A program made the position numbers and the translations under genes. From the NCBI GenBank assembly GCA_023213395.1, contig CM041465.1:10044001-10108000 (forward strand): DNA of 64,000 nt, in the 5' to 3' direction. Of the stretch, positions 34,411-46,689 are shown piece by piece. A model generated the notes under the pieces. It searched no databases. It had not been told where the DNA came from and saw only the letters and a program-made list of their open reading frames with translations. Positions within the stretch are counted from its first letter, which is position 1. Each line of letters starts with the position of its first letter. This stretch comes from Cycas panzhihuaensis. Its lineage: Eukaryota; Cycadophyta.

Positions 34411-34674
34411 TATTGATGAAGTTTAACCTCTAAGTAAGCTTCCTCCTCATAACTCATTGAGTATTTAAAATTGGGATAAACTACTTAATTCTCTAGAATA
34501 AACTTAAATTACCTTATGAAGTTATACATACCATCCCCATTATGGCCTTTTAAAAAATGTATCCCTTAATATTATCCTAAATGGGATCTTCTTTAAAGTT
34601 GAGTCAACTTAGTTACCTTTCTTTCCAAGTTTCCTTACTTCAAAAAAATAAAAATAATATAAATAATCAAAACA

Positions 34675-35021
<347 letters not shown>

Positions 35022-35084
35022 CCATTTTTTTTTTAATTATAAAACCAAGATCATGAAAAAATAATAATAATAAAATATCATTCT

Positions 35085-35470
35085 TAGCTTTGAGATGAGC
35101 CTAAACAACTCCAATTTTATGGGGTACTCACTAAAGAGGTAAAACTATAGTGATAACCCTTAGCTCCAAGATGAGCTCAAATAACTCCTTTTCTAAAGAG
35201 CACTTATTAATGAAGCTAAACTATGGTGATAGCCCTTGGCATTTGAGCCCATATCTTTTTAGTTGATGAGGCAACCCCCTATATATTTTTCCATAACTCT
35301 AAGAATGGTCACTAATAAGGATAAACTGGTGACTCTTTTATGTTTATATAGGTTTTGTCATGACTTCTGAGCTTATTATCAAGTGTTAGCTTTTGATCCA
35401 TCCTCTAACCTGCCTAATACATCTCTAAGGTCCTTATTAATGAGGTTAGACTAAAGGTAAATAATAAGCT
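35085..35470 (+). repeat. X2 tail: degenerate tandem units with AAACTATGGTGAT phrase
   Basis: Units of roughly 75 bp start near 35086 and 35162 (AGCTTTGAGATGAGC / AGCTCCAAGATGAGC), each followed by a GTAAAACTATAGTGATAAC-like phrase. Further phrases lie near 35318 and 35443. The array resumes at 40510-40600 beyond element I. Confidence 0.6.
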
Positions 35471-35810
35471 TGACCCTATTACCTCTCTAATATATAAAAA
35501 TAGAGCAAGAAACCTCAAAAATGATGGAAGTGGATGGAGTGGAATATGAAGATGAAGTACACTAAAGACAAATGCAGACACACTATAGTGAGCTTTAAAA
35601 GTAATATTTCTATTAATATAGCATAACCTTAATAATATATAGAGTGGGGTATTTATAGCAAAAGCCTTAACCTCCTCTCATAATATTATATTCACTTGCC
35701 TTTAATCTATACAATCCCCTATTTCTTTATTTTTTAATTCCCTTAATATTAACCTTCACTAACTTTGACTCTTACTAACTTAATACCTTATGTGGTGAAG
35801 GATCACCACA
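35471..35810 (-). repeat. LTR of element I (left, 3' copy)
   Basis: 340 bp matching 40159-40498, ending GGATCACCACA. CTATAAATA on the minus strand near 35645-35653 would be its TATA box. Confidence 0.85.
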
Positions 35811-36980
35811 TTCCATCCTGACTTATATGCTTTAACCTTAAAGAATCTATTTATATAGATGCATGTTTTTACCGATTATTGTTATTAAAATGTTATAAGT
35901 AGATGTATCATTCCTATGTTGTAATATAAAAACTACCACTAAGACATTTTCGATTAGGAAGGAATAGGTAATGTAGAAGTGTGGCCATTTTAGATAGATA
36001 TCATCATTAAATAAATAAAGACCCACGGTGCAATAATATGGGTAACCACAAAAATAAGGTCTTAAACATTCTTACAACCTAAATGGTAACAACCCCTCTA
36101 AGGTAGACTAGAGTTACTTGGTGATGCTTCTTACTTCATGATACATGGGGAAGAAATCATGGTCTTATACTTCATCTTCAGTTGAGTGGTCCTTAGCATG
36201 TTGATCTTAAATTGTCATAATATTTAGAAGTTTATTAAGTTTAGATTCCATAGTTTATTCTTCCATGATCACCTCTACTTTTGCTTTTGTAAGTAACATG
36301 ACACCCTTCCTAAACCTCTCTATGAGTTTCTTAATACTAATAAATATTTTTTGGTGATTATAATGAAGGTCGTGAAAATCAACCTTTATGGATTGTAAGT
36401 TTTTAATTATATCTATTAAAATATAAGGATATATCATAAAAGTTATTAGAGAGTGGGAGTTTATAACCTATTATCCCCCTTAATACAAAGCCCCCCATTT
36501 TTTTTTTCTTTCTTTTTTAGAATTTTAAGTATAAAAAAATATTAGAGCCTCAAGAGCAATGAATTTTCAACCAAAGTCTAAATGGATTTTGTAATAAAAC
36601 AAAATTTATCATATAAAGTATTATATAATTATAAAATACTAAGTTTAAAATTTAATATCTAGAATAAAATAATTCTAAAATATGTAAAATTATAACTCAA
36701 AATAGTAGTCTTTGAATTATGATTCCAATAGTTTACACATAATCAAATTATGGGACTTATATCAAAAGTTATACCTATTTTAAGGAGGTTTACTTTTAAG
36801 GTTTCTAGAGATTATAACAACACTTTGTACTAAAATATTAATAATTTTCTCCTTATACCTCTAAGTGATATGAAACCACTTCTAATGGAAAGTAGATTTC
36901 AAAATGAATAAAATAAAAAATTATTTAAAGTTAGTTGGATACCTATAAACAAAGTTATGCTCATTTAAATTTTAGGTAAT
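35811..36980 (-). other. Internal region of element I, part 2
   Basis: No polyprotein motif. A 60-codon minus-strand frame (36255-36437) with charged residues has no recognised family. It contains a C/T-rich tract at 36475-36520. Confidence 0.5.
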
Positions 36981-37272
36981 TATAATGAACCTATACCACA
37001 TGTAACATGTAAGAAGGATAAGGTAGGAGTATTTAATAATAGTAGAAATATAGGATTCGGTAGATTAGTAGTAGAATAATATAATAATGGGGTGATTCAC
37101 TTATAAATATAGCACCCCCATCTTATGTAAGGCATCTTGATATATTTATAAATATAATCTATTCAAGTTCACTCTAATGCCCCTTTTACTTATCATTTGA
37201 TGATCTCTCCATCTCTTGGCATTCTTCCCTATACTCTCTTACTATCATGGTTATAAGGGTTGACCTATAATA
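36981..37272 (+). repeat. 5' LTR of element J
   Basis: Starts TATAATGAACC (decayed TG) and matches 39613-39903 throughout, including CACATGTAA, TTATAAATATA and TCTCCAT/TCTCTAT blocks. TATAAATATA near 37147 may be the TATA box. Confidence 0.88.
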
Positions 37273-37274
37273 AG

Positions 37275-37286
37275 TGGTATTAAAGC
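37275..37286 (+). other. Primer-binding site of element J
   Basis: TGGTATTAAAGC, two bases after the LTR, matches 10 of 12 positions of the initiator Met-tRNA site TGGTATCAGAGC. Confidence 0.75.
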
Positions 37287-38332
37287 TAGGGTAAGGGTAA
37301 TTCTTTTTTTTTCTCTTTCTCTTTATTTATTGCAAGTATGGAAGACTCAATATTATTAGAGGATTGGAAAGTTTAATTGAAGGGTTTATAGAGTCAAATA
37401 TCTAGTTAGCAATTTACCACAATTTGTGAGAATAGGCAATCATGAATTAGCTTCACAAAAAGATTTGTATATAGGGGTGGCTCTGTCAATCACTGCTCTA
37501 AGGGTTTATATGGATATTAGTTTGTCCATGAAGCACCTACGACAAAGGAAGCAAGATATTGCACCTACGAAGACTAGCAAAACTAATGTAAAGATCATAA
37601 TGCAATCCTCTTAAATGTAATCCTATTAGCAATTTGTCATTGGTTTGGAATCTATATTGAAGATACATTGGGAGTGTTAAAGAACTATGGAGTTAATCTA
37701 AAGGGCATAACCTAGTTTACCACAATTAGCCTCTCAGATCACTTCCATTTAGATCCACCATAGATTAAATAGGGCTCAAAATGGAAAATGCCTAAGAATC
37801 AAAGAGCAATAATGTTTTACCCCCTGCACCTATTCCATCTCTCTACAACTCTAAATATACTCCCCTAAAGATTGATTAAAGATTAAGGAAGTAGAATCAA
37901 AATGAGCACTTTTTAAAGATTGATTTTCTTGTATTTGGGAAAAGTGATTCCTCTATACATGGCACAATGTTTTATAGTCCATCTCAAATGTATGCCCTAT
38001 GTACAAGACATAAACATCGTCACTCTTTTAGTCTTTACTGATCTAGATTAGTGGAATTTCATTGAAAAATTAATTCATACGCTATTAATTTATGCTCTTC
38101 TATACCATGTGATGCTTGACTATGATCATAATTCTCAATCATCCATCTACTCAGTGATTTTCAATCGATAATTTTGATCTCCCTCCGTGGTGTATCATTT
38201 TGCTTAATTTTAGTAGGAGACTATTGCAAACATAGAAACACACTTCCCTACCAAAATTTGAAAAAAATTCACACTCTGTAGAGTCTAGAATCTTGCCTCA
38301 AGAATTGCAGTCATCAACTATTTAGTGTCATA

Positions 38333-38369
<37 letters not shown>

Positions 38370-39598
38370 TGTGTGTGTGTATATAAAGTTTGTAACCTTA
38401 GGTTACAGATATTTATCTCTAGTTTTATTTAAATGAAATCCCCCCTTTTTACATGGTAGTCAATGGCCCCATGGAATATTTAACATGACTTGGTTTTCTT
38501 TCAAAAAGGGCTTAATGATAATTAAAAGGGCTTTTATCAAAATGTTATGCCTATTTATACTATTTTGGTCATATCTTCCTCATACAAACTCAAAATTCAA
38601 TTCTATTAGATCCATTAGATTTCTTATTTCATGGGATTTAATTTGAACAATCTTATAGATAGATATAGATTTTTCTCATAATAGATATTAATGTTTAAAG
38701 TCAAGTCCTATAATTACTTATCATTTTTTAATGTAAATCCTTTTAGTTTGAATTATTCAAACTTTGGCTTACCTACAATTGTTCTTAGGCCACATGGACA
38801 CAAGGGCTTATAAGAATTTACTTCCATACTATGAAGAAAAGGGTCTTTATGACTAATACTTTAACTTTAAATAATTCTTTTTTTACTATAATGATGACCT
38901 TCACCTGACTTACCATGGGATGGATGGCTATATTCAACTCTATGAATGGGTTGCCACTCTGGAATAATTCTTTGAAGATTATTTTGTATTCTACTACTTC
39001 AAGAAAGACCATGCCAAGATCATATTTTATATGGAATTCTTGTAGTGTGACCTTCATTGAATAGCTTAGGAATGGTGTCTCTCATACCCAAATCCAAATT
39101 GGGCATCCTTCAAGATGGAACTTTAATGGGAAGTATGAGCTTGTATTAAGGCAAATTTAGATGAACATGTAGAGGAGCATGTAGTTGAAAAGGAAGTGAA
39201 GATCAATAATCACTTAATTAAGGAGAAAGTTGGGGACCATGATTACTCCCCCATGCATCATAAAGTAGGAAACATCACCAAATAACCTAAGTTTACTCCA
39301 AACGGGCTATCACCATTCAGGTTACAAGAATATTTAGGACCTTATTTTTATGGGCATCTATATTATTACTCCATAGGTTCTTATTTCTTTCATGATAAGA
39401 AACAACCAGGAGGGCCATGCTTCTTCCTTGGAATGACATATTTATATAACATACATCTACTTCATCAGCTAATATGTATGGCAATAACAAACTCCTCTCT
39501 TCATATTAATAAGGATCCATCCACTTTAGACATTCTCATAGTGATAGGTGGTAGACCCATGTATTCTTGTATCAAGATGTTTCGAGGGCAAAACATCT
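37287..39598 (+). other. Interior of element J, no recognisable polyprotein
   Basis: Short open stretches only (for example 37426-37614). The last 500 bp include a frame with FHDKKQPGG-like and TMYSCIKMFRGQNI-like residues that recalls the 3' end of Ty3/gypsy polyproteins, but this is too weak to assign. A (CT)n(GT)n microsatellite lies at 38337-38382. Confidence 0.5.
38337..38382. repeat. (CT)n(GT)n microsatellite in J
   Basis: About 15 CT units followed by TTTGTGTGTGTGTGTATATA. Confidence 0.95.
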
Positions 39599-39612
39599 AA
39601 GGGGAGAGGGCA
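39599..39612 (+). other. Polypurine tract of element J
   Basis: AAGGGGAGAGGGCA directly before the 3' LTR start TGTAATG. Confidence 0.8.
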
Positions 39613-39903
39613 TGTAATGAACCTATACCACATGTAATAGGTTGGAAGGATAAGGTAAGAGTATTTAACAATAGTAAAAATATAGGATTAGGTACATTAG
39701 TGGTAGAATAATATAATAATAAGGTGATCCTCTTACAAATATGACACCTGCATATTATGTAAGACATTTTTATATGTTTATAAATACAATCTATTTGGGT
39801 TCACATTAGTGCCCCTTTTGGTTCTCATTTGGTGATCTCTCTATTTCTTAGCATTATTCTATTTCCTCACTTATTGTCATAGTTATAGGGGTTGCCCTTT
39901 AAT
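39613..39903 (+). repeat. 3' LTR of element J
   Basis: Starts TGTAATGAACC and matches 36981-37272; followed by GTAAT. Confidence 0.88.
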
Positions 39904-40158
39904 AGTAATAGATTTTTAACCCAAAAGGTAGTTATGAATAATAGGCAAAAATTAAATCTACCATAATTTTTATAAATTTTCCCCAAAACCCATAGTTTGA
40001 CCACTTAAAATTTATAGGATGGGCTTGTTCATCCTAAATTTATCATTAATTCTTCAAAATTTATCCATTTACACTCACAAAATTGTGTTTTCTTGATAGG
40101 ATAAATCCTAATTATACCTTTAAAACCCTATATTAAAGTAATAAAGAAAAAAAAATAC
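39904..40158 (-). other. Internal region of element I, part 1
   Basis: Continues element I from the J target duplication to its other LTR. Non-coding. Confidence 0.6.
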
Positions 40159-40498
40159 CAAACCTATTACCTCTCTAATATATAAAAATTGAGTAAAAAT
40201 ATCTAGAAATGATGGAGGTGGATGGAGTGAAAAATAAAGATGATGTGTACCAAAGATAAATGAAGACACACTATAATGAGCTATAACAATAATATTTTTA
40301 TTAATATAATAGAAACTCAATAATATATAAAGTGGGGTATTTATAGTAAAAGCTTCATCCTTTCCTTATAATATTATATTCACCTATATTGAAGTTGCCT
40401 AACCCCTTATTTCCTTATTATTTAATTCCTGTAACATTGAACTTTACTAACCTTGACTCTTACTAGCCTAATATCTTATGTGGTAAAGGATCACCACA
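40159..40498 (-). repeat. LTR of element I (right, 5' copy)
   Basis: 340 bp matching 35471-35810, ending GGATCACCACA. Confidence 0.85.
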
Positions 40499-40689
40499 AA
40501 AAGCCTTTTAATTCTTTTCCAAGGAGTTAAAACTAGAGGTAACATTTTCTAAAAACCTATTGAGAAGGATAAATTATGGTAGATCATCCTTCCTAATTAC
40601 TTTAACAAATGGACAAATTGATTATTAAGCATTATTGTTAGAATTCACCATCTTGTAGCATAGGTTTAAAGAGGTTTTATTGCTAAGGG

Positions 40690-40985
40690 GGTAAATGTTT
40701 CCCATAATTTAGGAAGGGTACATTTATCTCAATATAGGTAAACTTAAAGTATGTATTTATGTTTACTTTTAATTTAATTTTAAGTTTTTATGAATATGTT
40801 TACTAGTATTTATCTTTTTCTTTAGTGATAAGTATATGTATTTCAATGAGATAATAATTTTAACTCTAGTTAGTGGTAATAAATAAATTATCCACTAGAA
40901 TATATAGATTATAGAATAGTCTTCAAGCACTCTAAAGAACACTTCTAGCCTCTTTTTCTACTTTATTTAATCACTTTCCCCTTTC
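40690..40985 (+). repeat. Dispersed repeat R1, copy b
   Basis: Direct match to 18569-18860. It is interrupted at 40990 by the Copia G LTR, so its right part may lie beyond the nest. Confidence 0.75.
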
Positions 40986-40989
40986 ATTT

Positions 40990-41426
40990 TGTTAGAGAGA
41001 GGGTTAAAGAGTAAATATTCAACATGCACAGTGCATAATAATTGGTAGGTGAAAACCCCTTTAGGGGAGAAAAACTACCTCAGAAATATAATTTATAATA
41101 TAAATTTGATAAAAAGGTAAATCAAACCATATTAGAGAAGAAGGATCTCATCCTCTCTTATCAAAATCTAGACAACAGGACCTACATACAATCTCCACCT
41201 GTATACCAAATATTTAACCAACCTAACCTGATTATTCAAACCAACTTCCTAGAATCTAGGAAGAGAGATTTTAGGAGGTGAAGGTTCATTGAAATGGGTA
41301 ATTTCATTTCAATGAATCTCATAACTAATAAAATAACATTGACCTTAATAATATTAATATTTGAATTTAACTTTAATAAAGACACCTTACTAAAATGATA
41401 TAAAGATAACATTAATAACTCTAACA
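40990..41426 (-). repeat. 3' LTR of Copia element G
   Basis: 437 bp, plus-strand start TGTTAGAG and end CTCTAACA, a perfect 8-bp inverted repeat. It contains CCCCTTTAGGGG (a 5-bp-arm hairpin) near 41056. The interior edge is marked by the purine tract. Confidence 0.85.
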
Positions 41427-41436
41427 TCCCCCTTTA
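41427..41436 (-). other. Polypurine tract of element G
   Basis: TAAAGGGGGA on the minus strand immediately before the LTR start TGTTAGAG. Confidence 0.8.
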
Positions 41437-41479
41437 ATATTAGTTTTTATATAATAAATGATACAGAAGATAGAAGATG

Positions 41480-43250
41480 AAGAAGAAGACTTCAGCACGG
41501 TGATCCCCCTTTGATAAAGACTTCTTCAATCTTTAATAAGTCTCATAACTTGATAAACTTTACTTTGGTCAATAATTTTGTAAGAATATCAGTAATCTAT
41601 AAATCTGTAGGATAATAAAGTAAATTAATAGTATTATCATTCAAAGATAATGTATAAAATACTGATGTAATTATATGTGCTTTTTCCTAGAATGTGCACA
41701 CGATTATTAGTAATGGATGATGGCACCTTCATTATCAAAATTAATTTTAATAGAAGAATTAGGAAATAAACCAAGTTTACTTAATAGGGATTTTATCCTA
41801 AGCGATTCGTTATTAACTTCAGTAAGTCCTTGATATTTAGCTTTGATTATGGATAAGGCTAATGCTTGCATTTTCTTACTAGACCAGGTGATTGGTAAAG
41901 AGTCTAGAAAGAAAATATAACCAACTATTGATTTGCAATCATCAGAATCTCCTACCCAATCTGAATCTATAGAGCTTATGAATGTTAAGTTAGTGGTACA
42001 AAAATTATATGTTAAGCTATAAAATATTATACCTTGTAGATAATGTAAAATCTATTTGGCTACTTTCCAATGTGTTTCATGAGGCTTTTGCATATATCTT
42101 AAACATGAGATGATAGTGTAAGATATATTTAAGCAGGTATGAGTTAAGTAAATTAAATTACCTATCAGTTAATGATATAAGATGGTGTCACAAGATAAAG
42201 AAGGATAATCAATTATTAATTTTACACCTGATTATAGAGGTGTAGGGGTTAGCTTGGCATTATCCATATTAAACCATTTTATTAGTTTAATGATATATTT
42301 AGGTTGTGAAATGGTGATTTTTTATTCAGATTGATAAATTTATAAACCTAAAAAATAATGTAACAAACATAAGTCTTTCATTTCAAACTTGTTTATTAGA
42401 ATTGATTTTAACTAAATAATTTGGGAGAGTAAAGAACCAATTAATATAATGTCATCTACATATAGAATTAGAATGGTGATATTATTATCTTATCTTTTAA
42501 AGTAGAGATTATGATCATTAATACATTTAGTGTATTCATTTTGTAAAAGATAGTCATCAATTTTTGTGTACCAAGTCGTGGAGCTTATTTTAAGATATAT
42601 AAAGATTTCCTTAATTTGCGAATAAGATTAGGATTATTTATGAAACCAAGTGATGTTTCATATAGATTTCTTCTTTAAGATCACCATTCAGAAAAGCACT
42701 TTTAACATCTATTTGATAAATCTACTAACCAAATTTTGATACTAAAGCTAAAATGGTTTTAATGGTGATCATCTTATTAATATGAGCAAAGGTTTTAGTA
42801 TAATCATTACCATCAACTTGTGAAAAACCTTTGGCTACTAAGTGAGCCTTTTGTTTTTCAGTTGCTTCTTTTGAATTGAACTTAGTACGATAGACCCATT
42901 TGTAATCTATTAAGTTCTTATCAGGAGGTAAAGGAACTAAATCCCAAGTTGAATTCCCTTTCAGAGTGTCAATCTTTGCCTACATTGCTTATTGCCATAT
43001 TATATTAATATTTGCTTCTTTAAATATTTTTGGATCATTACTAGTTATAACTTTGGCTATTAGAGAAAAACTTGCTTGAAGCTTTTGTGAATGGATTCTT
43101 CTGGTATCTAAAGGATTACCAGCATCAGAAAGAGTTTTGTAGGCCCAAATAGGTTGTTTGTTATTATTGGGTTATTATTCTAAAGAAGTAGACTAACTAG
43201 ATGTAGATGAAGTTGAAGTAGTTGGTTCATTTAAGGTCTAATTTTGGACT
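41480..43250 (-). pseudogene. Copia pol remnant: RT, RNase H and end (element G)
   Basis: The minus-strand reading from 43100 gives SIHSQ-like and FKEANIN segments, then STWDLVPLPPDKNLIDYKWVY (split here), KFNSKEATEKQKAHLVAKGFSQ (near 42840) and DYTKTFAHINKM, and after a stop YQIDVKSAFLNGDLKEEIYM (near 42700). Downstream the Asp-pair region and RNase H are full of stops. The end near 41560 reads YPTDLQ-like, ITDILTKLLTKVKF. About 20 or more stops make it inactive. Gag and integrase are not in the window. Copia assignment is firm from the FLNGDLKEE and ITDILTK motifs. Confidence 0.8.
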
Positions 43251-43273
43251 AAAAGAGGTTAATATATTAAGGT

Positions 43274-43560
43274 TGTTTGTGTAGATTAATTAAGTGACTT
43301 TAAGATATATTATTAGCATTAGTTTCTTAGTGAAATGCACTTTCTGTGCATTTAGATATAATTTTAAGTTCATGTCATTAGGCAGAAAAACCCTAACCCT
43401 AATATTCACCCTTAATAATAAAAGGAGAAATCCCAAGGAGGGAGTCATTATTCATTCTCATCTCCAAGCTTGCTCTCATATCTTGTTTCATCTCGTTTTC
43501 ATTTTCCATTTCCATTGTGTGTATGCGAATGATTTATTCCCTAGATCCATCCTTATTTCA
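43274..43560 (+). repeat. 5' LTR of Copia element B (start approximate)
   Basis: Ends CCTTATTTCA before a primer site. It shares blocks with the A LTR: GTGAAATGCACTTTC, CCTAA-CTAAT, CTTAATA-TAAAAG, and the end pattern. It contains CCCTAACCCTAA at 43389-43400. A 116-codon frame across it is incidental. Confidence 0.75.
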
Positions 43561-43562
43561 TG

Positions 43563-43574
43563 TGGTATTAGAGC
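43563..43574 (+). other. Primer-binding site of element B
   Basis: TGGTATTAGAGC, 2 bp after the LTR; one C-to-T change from the initiator Met-tRNA site TGGTATCAGAGC. Confidence 0.9.
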
Positions 43575-45510
43575 TAGAAGGGGATCTATTCACTCCATTC
43601 CACTTGCATGGAGTCAATTTGCCTCTCTTTCACCTTTAATGTGAAGTATTGAGAGTGTATTCATCATTTTTAAGATTTTAAGAGCTTAAAATTATATTAT
43701 TTTATATGTTGCTACTTTCTCTATGTGTTAAAATTTTTAGAGTTGAAAAATACATATTTTTTAAGCTATTTGGTTGTTGGAATAGTCCCATAAATATTAA
43801 AAGCTTAAAATTTTATGAAAATTTTGATGATCTCAGATTTTGATGAAATTTAACATGTAGGGTAACCTTACCAAGAGGATCATTTTTTTCTTCTAGAGCA
43901 ACTTTAGATTTAGTTTGCAACATTAAGTTTTGACTGAAATAAAAGGTTAAAATTTGTAGATAAGTGAGTTAAGGCACTTTTATCAATGAAATCCTTTAAA
44001 TATAGGCTAAAAATCTGAAAGTTTTTTTTGAGGGATCTAGTTGATTTATGTATTAGGAGTATTTTAAGATAAATCTTATCAAATTTCATCCACTAATTAG
44101 TGAGATCTTTGTAGTTTTCTCATAAATGCTGAATTTACTTACTCAACCCCACAAAAAATGTTGAGAGGGCATTTCAGGCAATTCGTTGGCTAATTTTGGA
44201 GATGATACAGAAGGAAAAGTTGATGTATATGTCAAGATGAATCTTTTGACATATTGAAGTTTGGATTCTGAGACAGTGGATATGGTAAGATTATGCTTTT
44301 GTGTTTTTTTTTAGCAAAATTATTTTATGAATCTTTAGAAATCTAACTTCATTACCCTATTAAAAATGATATTTTGAACACTTTTTTCTTCTATCATAAA
44401 TTTAAATTCCATCATTTAGGCCTTCATATTTATAATTTTTAGAAAATTTTACCCATTTATTATTTGTAAATTTTGTGAAAAAAAATCATAAAATAAGGCA
44501 AAATAACATGCATATAAATTTAGAAAAATTAAAACTTTAGCAGTAAGTTAATCTACTTTTTGGTCCTTTGTGGCTTTTGTATTAAAATTTCCAAAAATAT
44601 ATTTACAGACATTATATTAAAGTAAGGAAAACCTTAAATCAGAAGCAACATTCAGTTCCCCTACTAAATCTAGCATGTTCTTTCTATTTGTACACATAGC
44701 ATAAAGCATCACATAAAGTAGTAGCAACAACAAAGTAAGCACAAAAGGAAAGCAAGTATATTTGGCAACTTTCCATTTTAGTTTTTAGTTATTCAGAAAT
44801 AACTTACATTATTTCCTAAAAGGAATCTCATCTATGTGACTTATACCACCAGTTCTTGACATGTGTCCACACTCACCTTGGTTGAAATAGACTACGGTTG
44901 GCCAAAGTTTAGGCCCTAAGGGAGGTGTGAGTTTCATACTAGATCTAGTCTTAACCGGAATAGTGGTGGAGGGACAGGTTAGCCATACCTATGGCCTCCA
45001 ATCAGGGATAATCATGATAACCACCTAAGAAAATGAAAAACCTTAATACAAGATTAAAAGTAACTTAGTCTAATATATGTCATAACTGTGGGATACACAT
45101 ATACTATTTAACTCTTTAGAGGAGGTCTATAGCTACTCACTAGTAAACTTAGTCAGGACTAGGAGTACTTGGATGCTACAGTAACTTGGATTTTATCACC
45201 AAGTGCAAGTGTGGGTATCATGGGTGAAGGCCCTAATCATATACTAGAAGTTCGAGGTATCAAAACCTCACGTACATTTGGATATAATTTAGAGGTTAGT
45301 GGCATGATGCATCACTACTCTTTACCAGTTCTACATTAGGCCTCATTCTTATATCATTACTTATAATTATTTTCATAGTTATTAAAAAATACTTAATCAT
45401 TACTTGCTTCTCATCATAGTATTTATTTCTACATCCCTACTACATTAGGTGTACTAGCCACATGTGTCAGTGGCATATATTTTTATCATCTCTTTTACTT
45501 CTTCATCACC
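43575..45510 (+). other. Leader of element B
   Basis: About 1.9 kb upstream of gag. The part 44870-45300 aligns with the leaders of A (51040-51480) and C (32160-32640), including the antisense-frame region. One recognisable 69-bp repeat unit lies near 45410-45480. Confidence 0.7.
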
Positions 45511-46560
45511 ACCATATCATCTGAATTCAAGCAGAATGTTAACTGCATATTGGAAGACAAAGAAAATTAGGATTTATGGTACACAAGAGTTAAAAATATA
45601 ACAAAGTATGAAGGCATTTAGAGAGCTCACTGATAGGCTACACCCATCATACCTGCAATATCTGCTTCCAGTGGATCCACTCCAATAGCTCTTACAGATG
45701 CCGTAATTAAACTATAATGGGAGATAGATGATAAAAAGATTCATGTAAGAATTCTATTAGTTACTGATCACTCCTTGCACAACTTAACTAATAAAGAGTA
45801 ACATGATATAGCTTGGAAGATCCTTAAAGTTCTCAAGAAGAACTTTGATACCAAGTCAAACTTAGAATTTGTCCATCTTATTCTAAAAGTAAACAAATTA
45901 AAAATACAAAAGGGATGAGCTCATGACACAATAAATCTCTTTCAACTAATAAAGCAGGTAATTGATAAAGATTTTAAGACCTAATGCATCACTTGGATAT
46001 TCTTGATCTAATCATGTCTACATGTCCCTATTTATAAAAATTTGCTTAGAAGTCTTCAATCTAGTGGGACATTAAAGACACTCAACTTCGAAGCACTTGC
46101 CAAGAAGTTTATAGAATTTGACAAGACTTTTGATACCAACTTTGTAGCCTTGACTCCCTTCCAGATGTATCCTTTGAGGTGGAAGAAGAAGCTTAACACA
46201 CAAAAAATCAAGGTCCCTCTCATGGTAGAGGAAACAACCGAGCAAGAGGAAGAAGAAGAAACATGAGAAATCATCCGTAAGGTTAAAGAAATCCTCAGTC
46301 ATAACCTCAATAGTCTCAAGGCTAAGGGCCACCTTAACAAAAAGTAAGATAGTCAGGCTAAACTAGTACCTCTTCAGGGACTGGTAATCAAACTATTATG
46401 TGTAATTAGTGTAACCGTAAAGGAAACTTTGCAAAAGACTACAAAACTACCACTTATAAGTTGGCTAAGTTCCAACCAAGACATGGAGCTCACAATGTTA
46501 AAGAAACTTGTGAAGAATCCTTTAGTGGTGCAAGTTTTATATAAGCATATTTCTAAAGAA
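45511..46560 (+). pseudogene. gag: Copia gag (element B)
   Basis: The start codon is decayed. SSEFKQNV keeps Gln (CAG, 45532-45534) where A and C have TAA. Then TKYEGI, EIDD, ILLVTDHSLHNLTN, ILKVLKKNFDTKSNLEFVHL and LQSSGTLKTLNFEALAKKF follow, all shared with A. Downstream is a basic/acidic tail (46190-46266). A C-x2-C knuckle region around 46400 is recognisable but broken. Several TAA/TAG stops lie between the segments. Gag would form the particle and bind RNA. Confidence 0.78.
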
Positions 46561-46689
46561 TTGAGGGATCTTCAGCATTAAATCCCATTGACTAACTTCA
46601 AAGATACTTTAAATCTTGATGTGGATATATCACTTGTGAATTCCCTTTATCAATGCCAAGCCCTATTGGAATTGCAAATAATATGGATT

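Larger units (their letters stand above)
36976..39908 (+). mobile_element. Element J: LTR retrotransposon nested in I
   Basis: LTRs of 292 and 291 bp at 36981-37272 and 39613-39903 are flanked by an exact 5-bp target duplication GTAAT (36976-36980 and 39904-39908). A primer site follows the first LTR and a purine tract precedes the second, so the orientation is plus. The 2.3-kb interior carries no recognisable RT or integrase, so J is a deletion derivative or a non-autonomous element. Confidence 0.92.
35471..40498 (-). mobile_element. Element I: non-autonomous LTR element carrying element J
   Basis: Direct 340-bp LTRs at 35471-35810 and 40159-40498 flank the rest. Minus orientation is inferred from the minus-strand start TGTGGTGATCC preceded by the purine-rich AGGATGGAA, and from GGTATT sequence after the other LTR resembling a decayed primer site. 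Without J (36981-39903 plus one target duplication) the interior is only about 1.4 kb, with no recognisable polyprotein. A clean target duplication was not found (AAGCT at left, AAAAG at right). It sits within the X2 phrase array. Confidence 0.8.
40990..43273 (-). mobile_element. Element G: Copia element, 5' part missing from window
   Basis: A minus-strand 3' LTR (40990-41426), a purine tract and a decayed pol run to about 43250. There the sequence changes to the Copia B 5' LTR. RT precedes RNase H and the polyprotein end, and the RT motifs resemble Tork/Tnt1-like Copia elements rather than the A/B/C family. The leader, gag, integrase and 5' LTR are absent, most simply because B is inserted here and the remainder lies beyond the window. 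Confidence 0.8.

Noticed and set aside
40990-41426. Inverted-repeat DNA transposon (8-bp perfect ends)
   Set aside because: The adjoining purine tract and downstream Copia pol end identify it as an LTR.
43294-43644. 116-codon plus-strand frame as a possible gene
   Set aside because: It spans the LTR end and primer-binding site of Copia B; no motif.
46056-46332. Minus-strand frames of 72-86 codons
   Set aside because: Reverse readings of Copia B gag.
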